A stretch of DNA of 64,000 nt from Eudorina sp. 2006-703-Eu-15 (lineage: Eukaryota; Chlorophyta; Chlorophyceae; Chlamydomonadales; Volvocaceae). Made by a program: the position numbers and the translations under genes. The stretch spans positions 963,001 through 1,027,000 of the forward strand of contig BDSI01000028.1 of assembly GCA_003117195.1 (NCBI GenBank), in the 5' to 3' direction. Below, piece after piece: positions 57,601 to 64,000 of this stretch (positions are counted from its first letter, which is position 1; each line of letters opens with the position of its first letter). Under the pieces are notes generated by a model. The model was not told the origin of the DNA and did not search any database. It saw only the letters and a list, made by a program, of their open reading frames with translations.

Positions 57601-60386
57601 CCAACGCCGCCCTGGACGGCCACTACGAACGGAAGCTGGCGGTCGGATTCAAGGAGCTGTGCGCCAGGCTGACGGCGGCCACCGCGGCCGCCGCCGCCGC
57701 GGCGGCGGCCGCGCCAGTGGCCGCCGGTGGTGGCGACGCCGCCGGTGCGGCAGCACAAATGGCGTCGGGGGCATCGGGCCCCGCCACCGATGCTGGTGGT
57801 GCCGGCGGCTTAGGTATCGGCGGCGGAGGCGAGGATGTGTACGAGCTCCTGAGTCTGCTGCGGCGGCTCTCGCTGTGGCCGGTGTCGGTGGACCAGCTGC
57901 GGGTGACGGCGGTGGGCAAGGAGGTGGCCAAGCTCAGGAAGCACAGCTGTCCACAGGTGTGGTCACGGGGTCATGCCTGTCTGTGCGGGTGAGAGAGGGG
58001 GAGGGGAAGGCGCGGTGCGTGGGTGTTTCGGACCTTGCGGTAATCGGTGCCTGTGGCGAGGGGCTGGGGTTGGCAGGCAGGCGTACAGCTATTGGTGGCA
58101 CCACCGCTGCGGACTCCCTTCCCTGGAGTGAGGAGTTCAGGACCTTCCTTCCCCGCCGCTCGTGTCCCCATCCTAATCGCCACTTACCCCCCGTCAGGTG
58201 GCCAGCTTGGCTCGTACCTTGGTGGCGCGATGGAAGGCCGCAACCGCCGCCGCCGCCGCACAAACACAGACCGACGCCGCGGGCGGTGGCAAGGGCGCCG
58301 CCGGCGCCGCAGCGGCGGCGGCCCGGGGCGCCCGCGCCGCGTCTCCTGCCGCGGCTGCTGCCGCCGGCGGAGGCAGGCAGGGAGGTACGGCAGCAGTGGA
58401 CGATCAGCTCCGCGGCAAGGTGCGGGCGCTGCTGGAGGGCTCTCTGAGGTCGCATGTGGAGGCGGCGGCGAAGGCTCGCCAGCGGGCTCCGGAACCCGCG
58501 GATTTGGATCCGGAGCGACTGGGGATGGCGGCACGCGCCTTGGAGGCGGCTGTGTTTGATACGCACGGCACGGACGGTGCGTGGCTGCATGCGTGCAAGG
58601 CTGGAGTGCGCGATATGCAAGAAAACCCTTACCAATGTGTGTAGTGTGTTTGGTCGGTGGTAAGGCTTGATGCGTGGTGTTGCGAGGGTTGTGGATGCGC
58701 CGGGGTATGTGTGTTTAGAAACGTAACCCACCCAACCCAACCCAGGGACTGATGTACTTACCGAGCAACCGGGGCGGGGGTGCGTCGCTGTGTGAGAGAG
58801 GAGGTGAGGGCTGCGGGCGGACCGGAGCTGAGATGCTGTCGGCTGCCCTGCACTTCATTGCACTCCGCAGAACCCAGTGGGGAAGGGGAAGGGAAGGGAA
58901 GGGCTTATCCATGAGCACTGGTGAAGCGCAGCTTTGCACGGAGTACGGGGTACGGAGTACGTTGCCCGTGCGTCGCCCGTGGTCGCTGAACCTTCGTGAG
59001 ACAACCCACGGATGCTTGCCGTACTGTGCCGCACTGTGACTGGTTGATGCTAGGTGCGTCGTACAAGACGCGTACGCGCATGCTGGTGGTCGCGCTCAAG
59101 CACGCGGACGGCGTGGCGGCGGACCTGCTGTCCGGCGCCACTGACCCACGGGTCATGGCCACCGCGGAGTCGATGGCACTGGCGCCCGCCAGCGTGCGTG
59201 CACAGGTATGGCACACCCCTTGGGTGATGGGGTACGGCTGCACGCCGAGGAGGTGAATACTTCAGGCGATGTAAATGCGCCTTACATCTGGTAACGTGGC
59301 TAGCCGGCGAGGTGGTTGACCGGGTTGTGGTGGTGGTGGTGGTGGCGGTGGTGACGAATTGCTGGTACCTGGGAGGAAGGGCACATGCCGACTTGCCGAG
59401 GGATCTGAAGCCCGCTGTCATCTTGACCAGGTCTTGAGTTCGCAGTTCGCATGGACCGGCACCTTGGTACGGCATCCTGGTACGGCATACGGTACGGATG
59501 GCTCATTGCATGAGTTGACAGGTGGCGATGCTGCTGCTACTCCCTCCCGCCCTCCCTGGACCTGGACCCGCGTCACAACGGGTACACCAGGCGGAGGAGC
59601 TGGCGCGCAAGAAGCGGCAGGAGATGGAGGCGTGGGAGAAGGTGTGTACGTCCTTATGCCACAGAGCTGCCCCTGCCCCAGCACTTGCGAGTTCTCAGGC
59701 GGGGGGGCAGAGCAGGCTTACCCGTGACTTACCCGGGGCAGGGCAGTGCCCAAAACGTTGCCCGTGTGCGTATGTATCGTACCCAGTGCCCGACCCATAC
59801 AGTAGTAAAACGGCTGCGGTGTCGGAAGAACGTTGTTAATTTGGCGCGCTTTTGGTGTCGCTGCTTCGTTGACGACTACCAGCTGGTGCGGGTCGGCCGC
59901 CTTGGTGGCCACACGGAGTCACACCACCATGCTGTGCGTGCATGGGGTCCTCTCGCTGTTACCGCAATGCACCCACTTGCACGTGTGTTTAATGACAGAC
60001 CCGCCAAGAACCGCCCAATATGCACATGTGTGTGTAGGGTTTAGGTTTTGCCGCGAGCATACCAGCATGTGTTGTTGCTGCGGCACACTTGTACTGCAGT
60101 CCGTTACGGGCGCAGTACGACGACGCCCGACGTGCTCTCCGCTTCGTCTGCACCCCACCAACCCCAGCCCCCAACCTGGATCCCAACCCTAACCCGCGGT
60201 GCGCAGCTGGCTGGTCAGGGCGGCGGCGCCTCCACATACAAGAGCGCGGGCACCATATGCCCCGACTGCGGTGGTTCCGGAGCCACCGTCCACAACGTGC
60301 TGTCGGGCGGCACCTACGCCCAGGAGCGGGTGCAGATCCAGAAGTTTGTGTGCGACAACTGCGGCAGCACCTGGCGCAACGACTGA
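48189..60386 (+). CDS. HsdR-like SF2 translocase fused to TFIIS (domains I, II and III), 19 exons, about 1886 aa
   Basis: Exons: 48189-48407, 48940-49101, 49518-49680, 49948-50147, 50529-50744, 50992-51582, 52066-52185, 52378-52426, 52634-52873, 53304-54861, 55020-55186, 55543-55892, 56337-56444, 56773-57068, 57497-57956, 58198-58576, 59054-59205, 59591-59641, 60207-60386. All are GT-AG with exact phase closure. Residues 110-600 and 1150-1230 follow type I restriction R-subunit motors: NYLLQHSTGSGKS (Walker A, 128-135), VLVLNDRLQLDRQ, VLTTVQK, VIADEAH (DEAH about 256-259), YFGFTATPSPK, VHDGFVLDVLRSYT, VFGAFSGT, LLVVCSKYETGYDDPRL and VQVLGRLNRP. The two motor halves are split by a roughly 500-residue acidic/Ser/Gly insert with an NLS-like RPSKRRRREG. 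An HsdR-type C-terminus (PLSEVIAAANAAL) runs, in exon 15, into a TFIIS N-terminal LW domain (about 1592-1650), the central domain (about 1700-1810) and a C4 zinc ribbon (about 1840-1886). No nuclease motif is seen. Exons 1-2 are least certain. Confidence 0.85.
51801..51986. repeat. Intronic (CCCCTG)n array, about 31 copies
   Basis: A nearly pure hexanucleotide array in intron 6 of the HsdR-TFIIS gene, with one 5-bp interruption near 51888. It gives long proline/leucine or Gly/Gln frames on both strands, which are artefacts. The minus strand is G-rich (CAGGGG). Confidence 0.95.
57265..57360 (-). repeat. Inverted copy of exon 16 end plus intron 16 start, within intron 14
   Basis: The reverse complement of these 96 bp matches 58533-58628 at 95 of 96 positions. 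It encodes (minus strand) RALEAAVFDTHGTDG and runs past the copied splice donor GGTGCGTG. A (GT)n tract abuts it at 57361. Confidence 0.95.
58533..58628 (+). repeat. Partner arm of the 96-bp inverted repeat (exon 16 / intron 16 boundary)
   Basis: This arm covers the last 44 nt of exon 16 (TFIIS central-domain codons) and the first 52 nt of intron 16. The two arms are 1.2 kb apart in one pre-mRNA and could pair over the exon 16 donor at 58577. Confidence 0.95.
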
Positions 60387-60397
60387 GCAGTCAAAGG

Positions 60398-61772
60398 GGA
60401 TGGAAGCTGCTCAAGGGGGTCGGAGGGGATTCGGCTGTTGGGTGGTAGCGGTCTGGCTAGGCGGGTGCAGGGGGATGGAAGCTGCTCAAGGGGGTCGGAG
60501 GGGATTCGGCTGTTGGGTGGTAGCGGTCTGGCTAGGCGGGTGCAGGGGGATGGAAGCTGCTCAAGGGGTCGGAGGGGATTCGGCTGTTGGGTGGTAGCGG
60601 TCTGGCTAGGCGGGTGCAGGGGGATGGAAGCTGCTCAAGGGGGTCGGAGGGGATTCGGCTGTTGGGTGGTAGCGGTCTGGCTAGGCGGGTGCAGGGGGAT
60701 GGAAGCTGCTCAAGGGGGTCGGAGGGGATTCGGCTGTTGGGTGGTAGCGGTCTGGCTAGGCGGGTGCAGGGGGATGGAAGCTGCTCAAGGGGGTCGGAGG
60801 GGATTCGGCTGTTGGGTGGTAGCGGTCTGGCTAGGCGGGTGCAGGGGGATGGAAGCTGCTCAAGGGGGTCGGAGGGGATTCGGCTGTTGGGTGGTAGCGG
60901 TCTGGCTAGGCGGGTGCAGGGGGATGGAAGCTGCTCAAGGGGGTCGGAGGGGATTCGGCTGTTGGGTGGTAGCGGTCTGGCTAGGCGGGTGCAGGGGGAT
61001 GGAAGCTGCTCAAGGGGGTCGGAGGGGATTCGGCTGTTGGGTGGTAGCGGTCTGGCTAGGCGGGTGCAGGGGGATGGAAGCTGCTCAAGGGGGTCGGAGG
61101 GGATTCGGCTGTTGGGTGGTAGCGGTCTGGCTAGGCGGGTGCAGGGGGATGGAAGCTGCTCAAGGGGGTCGGAGGGGATTCGGCTGTTGGGTGGTAGCGG
61201 TCTGGCTAGGCGGGTGCAGGGGGATGGAAGCCTCTCAAGGGGGTCGGAGGGGATTCGGCTGTTGGGTGGTAGCGGTCTGGCTAGGCGGGTGCAGGGGGAT
61301 GGAAGCTGCTCAAGGGGGTCGGAGGGGATTCGGCTGTTGGGTGGTAGCGGTCTGGCTAGGCGGGTGCAGGGGGATGGAAGCCGCTCAAGGGGGTCGGAGG
61401 GGATTCGGCTGTTGGGTGGTAGCGGTCTGGCTAGGCGGGTGCAGGGGGATGGAAGCTGCTCAAGGGGGTCGGAGGGGATTCGGCTGTTGGGTGGTAGCGG
61501 TCTGGCTAGGCGGGTGCAGGGGGATGGAAGCTGCTCAAGGGGGTCGGAGGGGATTCGGCTGTTGGGTGGTAGCGGTCTGGCTAGGCGGGTGCAGGGGGAT
61601 GGAAGCTGCTCAAGGGGGTCGGAGGGGATTCGGCTGTTGGGTGGTAGCGGTCTGGCTAGGCGGGTGCAGGGGGATGGAAGCTGCTCAAGGGGGTCGGAGG
61701 GGATTCGGCTGTTGGGTGGTAGCGGTCTGGCTAGGCGGGTGCAGGGGGATGGAAACTGCTCAAGGGCCGCTG
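60398..61772 (+). repeat. 75-bp tandem satellite, 18 full copies plus one partial
   Basis: The unit begins GGATGGAAGCTGCTCAAGGG and ends GGCGGGTGCAGGG. Starts are at 60398, 60473, 60548, 60622 and then every 75 bp to 61747, where the last copy breaks off. One unit (60548-60621) is 74 bp, lacking one G. Copies are nearly identical, with single variants near 61210 and 61381, so amplification is recent. Because 75 is divisible by 3, frames of 460-580 codons stay open on both strands; I treat these as artefacts. The array starts 12 bp after the HsdR-TFIIS stop and so probably lies in its 3' UTR. Confidence 0.97.
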
Positions 61773-62969
61773 CAGGGAGGGTGGTCTCCTCAGGGGAAGA
61801 AAGCTCACCGGGGAGCGACGTGGGGGTGGGATGCGACGTGGTGTTGGGGGTGGGGGCCACCCAGCGGCAGCCACAGCAAGGATGCCGGGGCGGGGACAGA
61901 GCAGCCACCACTGCAACCATCTGCTGCGTGCTACGGCGGGTGCCCCTGCCCTCCCGCAGAGGGGCGCCGGTGGACAGAGGGCTTGAGGCAAGTAGACCCC
62001 ATGCATGCGCTTCACATGTCTACTCGAGACAGTCATACATACAGGCACACGTCCGTCGTGCGCTCCAGGTCGCCTAAGGTCGGGTCAGGTACACGACCTG
62101 TCAGGATTGGCCGGGGTGTTCTTTGGTTGGACGGTAGGTTGACCGGTCCCGTGTCTGCAAGAGCCGGGACGTACGGCGCCTCTTGAGTCGCTAGGTCCTG
62201 TCCGTGCCATGTGTCCGTGTGCCAAAACAAACTTTCCAGGCGAGATAGTGACTGAAAGTTATAGCGGACCCCGAAAAGGGATGAAGCAAGGCGAGTTGTG
62301 TGCCACCGGTATCTGCGCCGCTGTGAACGAGGTCGCGAGGTCCACGAATCAGGATCGATTGCGGGGGAGCAGTCCGCTGACGTTGTGACGTATGGAGTGA
62401 CTGGCACCTGCTGTTCGCAACCGTCTCCCGAGTTGAGTGACCCTGACCGCATCCACCGCCGTGCGCCGGACCCAAGCCGCCCCCGGGATAGATGAGAGAT
62501 TCCATAACAAATGCATGCGCTGCATCTGATGAGGAGCGTTAGGTTCCTACCGTACCGATGACTCATCCGCCGTTTAGTTCCGTTCCACCAAGAAGACGAA
62601 CCATTCGCATGTCACTGCCCTATTTCTTCGGCACCCACGGCATCCAGTCTTCTATTGAGGAAGATCAGCGTATGATGACCCTCAACAACAGCAGGCCGTA
62701 AACGATCCAAAGCGCGCACGTCCAGCGTCGTCAAGTCGCAATCAAGCAACCGGGTTGATTACAGTTCTCGTTCAGCTCACAGGATTGAACGAGAAGCGGA
62801 GTGGCTTCAGCTCCGACCTCTCAAGAACAAGCTGACACGTATTACATAACGGCTCGGTCACCACGCTTTCAACAACTGTACAACTGTAGCTCTGCTGCAA
62901 CATTCATCAGCTGGGGACCTGGCCGTGGCAGTGATGACTCCCCGACGACGTTGAACGAAAATCTTCAGC
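61773..62969. other. Flank between satellite and BTB gene
   Basis: Unique sequence with no convincing coding region. The start codon region of the BTB gene and its promoter must lie towards 62.9 kb. I see no TGTAA for the upstream gene either in the satellite or here. Confidence 0.5.
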
Positions 62970-64000
62970 ATGTCCGGAACCGTGGTGGCCTCCCTCGCGG
63001 CCTTCTTCGGGCAGCAGCAGCTATCCGATTGCACGATACTGTTTTACCGAACCACTGCTGGCGCAACCGCAGCCGTAGGCTCAATGGCGGAACGGGTGAC
63101 TAGGAGCCAAGCTGCTGCGGCCGCGACACCGACCCGTGGGTCCAAACGACCCGCCACAGAGCCGCCGGCGGGCAGTCCCCGCCGCACCCGTCGGCGGAAA
63201 GAGTCAGCCCAAGTTGCAAGCAACGTCCCGGCCGCACCGCGGGGGCCCTCAGCCGACACGGAACCACCGCCTCCGTCGCTGCAGCTGCCCGCCGGCTGTG
63301 TCGCCCTCGGCGAACCGCTGCCGGCCCACTCGCTCGTCCTCTGCTGCGGGTCACCGCGCTTCCGGGCTCAGGTGAAGCGGTGGAGCGGGGGCCAGCAGCC
63401 GCCGGCCCAGGCTGCCCAGGCCGGCCGCGTGCTCAGGGTGCCGCTGGAAGATGATGGCGATCTGCCGTACGCGCGCGCGGCGATTAAGTACATGTACGAT
63501 GGCACACTGGGAGCAGACGTGGCGCATCAGCCGGTACCGTTGCTGCAGGTGCGGCGCCTTGCCGCCTACCTGCAGGTGGAGGGCTGCGTGGAGGCGTGTG
63601 ATAAGGCCCTGCTGGACCGGGTCGCGGCGCCTCCGGGCCCCACGTCCCTGGCGGGTGTGGCGGAGATGTACGGCATTCGGAAGGTGCTGACAAGGGCGGA
63701 TGCGGACTCGAAGCTGTATGTCCGCGTGCGTCAGGCATGCCGGCAGCAGCTGGCGGCCTCGCTCTCCAGCGCCCAAACCCAGCAGAAAGCTGCGCTGCCC
63801 CCCGGACCGCCGGGGGGCGGTCCCGACCTGGGGGAGCTGTTGGCGTGGGCGTTCGGGTACGTGCCCTCGCTGCTCAGCAATCCAGAGTTGGTGCGGCAGA
63901 TGCGGTCGCTCCCCGCCTTCGCCATGGAGGCGCTACTGGGCTGCAACCGCCTGGCCACGGACGACGAGGCCTCCGTCCTGCTTCTGGCGATGACCTGGCT
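62970..64000 (+). CDS. BTB/POZ-domain protein, partial (runs off the window)
   Basis: The ATG at 62970 opens a frame without stop to the end of the window (343 codons). The BTB/POZ fold is split. An N-terminal strand (QQQLSDCTILFYR, about residues 15-27) is followed by about 80 residues of Arg/Pro/Ala-rich insert. Then come GEPLPAHSLVLCCGSPRFRA, ARAAIKYMYDGTLGAD and LAAYLQVEGCVEACDKALL, the usual BTB core. The last visible part (ELVRQMRSLPAFAMEALLG ... SVLLLAMTWL) looks like the start of a BACK-type helical domain. BTB-BACK proteins often serve as Cullin-3 substrate adaptors; that role is inferred. No intron is needed in the visible part. Confidence 0.85.
   Translation, partial: MSGTVVASLAAFFGQQQLSDCTILFYRTTAGATAAVGSMAERVTRSQAAAAATPTRGSKRPATEPPAGSPRRTRRRKESAQVASNVPAAPRGPSADTEPPPPSLQLPAGCVALGEPLPAHSLVLCCGSPRFRAQVKRWSGGQQPPAQAAQAGRVLRVPLEDDGDLPYARAAIKYMYDGTLGADVAHQPVPLLQVRRLAAYLQVEGCVEACDKALLDRVAAPPGPTSLAGVAEMYGIRKVLTRADADSKLYVRVRQACRQQLAASLSSAQTQQKAALPPGPPGGGPDLGELLAWAFGYVPSLLSNPELVRQMRSLPAFAMEALLGCNRLATDDEASVLLLAMTW

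Noticed and set aside
57237..57758. Minus-strand frame encoding RALEAAVFDTHGTDG, seemingly a second TFIIS-like gene
   Set aside because: The TFIIS-like part is only the 96-bp inverted copy of exon 16; the rest of the frame is antisense to exon 15 and simple repeats.
60438..62186. Very long open frames (up to 582 codons) on both strands
   Set aside because: They are by-products of the 75-bp satellite, whose period is divisible by three; the peptides are perfect 25-residue repeats in every frame and the shifts come from one 74-bp unit.

Overview
The window is nuclear DNA of a volvocine (chlamydomonadalean) green alga. The evidence is very high GC at coding third positions, many short GT-AG introns, TGTAA polyadenylation signals, CA/GT and GC-rich microsatellites, a hydroxyproline-rich pherophorin, chloroplast transit peptides, and antisense non-LTR retrotransposon scraps in introns. 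I cannot assign a species. I assembled exon models by hand from splice sites, codon phase and protein sense. The phases close exactly for each multi-exon gene below.

Layout: 2751-9942 (-) is a Ser/Gly-rich SAM-domain protein of ciliary type, 10 exons. 12626-17539 (-) is the large subunit of plastid isopropylmalate isomerase (leucine synthesis). Divergent from it, 18065-22460 (+) encodes a plastid DUF1517 protein with retrotransposon relics in two introns. 23102-23823 (-) is a small four-exon single-pass membrane protein, convergent with the DUF1517 gene. 23.8-27.5 kb is repeat-rich and essentially gene-free. 27529-31946 (+) is a Golgi GLG1-type cysteine-rich membrane protein, 13 exons including one GC-AG intron. 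33504-35028 (-) is a plastid multi-span membrane protein, sharing a 271-bp divergent promoter with a DJ-1/PfpI protein at 35300-38125 (+). A lone MYST acetyltransferase exon fragment lies at 40560-40682. 40798-45908 (-) is an apparently intronless four-domain pherophorin whose proline-rich tail is broken by three one-base homopolymer slips.

The most striking locus is 48189-60386 (+). It is a 19-exon gene whose single reading frame joins a bacterial-type I restriction HsdR-like SF2 translocase (without a recognisable nuclease domain) to all three regions of transcription elongation factor TFIIS. The junction lies inside one exon. One of its introns also carries a 96-bp inverted copy of a downstream exon/intron boundary. 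The gene is followed 12 bp after its stop by an 18-19 copy 75-bp satellite. A BTB/POZ gene starts at 62970 and runs off the window.

The genes do not form a pathway; this is an ordinary gene-dense algal stretch with one unusual fusion gene and several small mobile-element scars.
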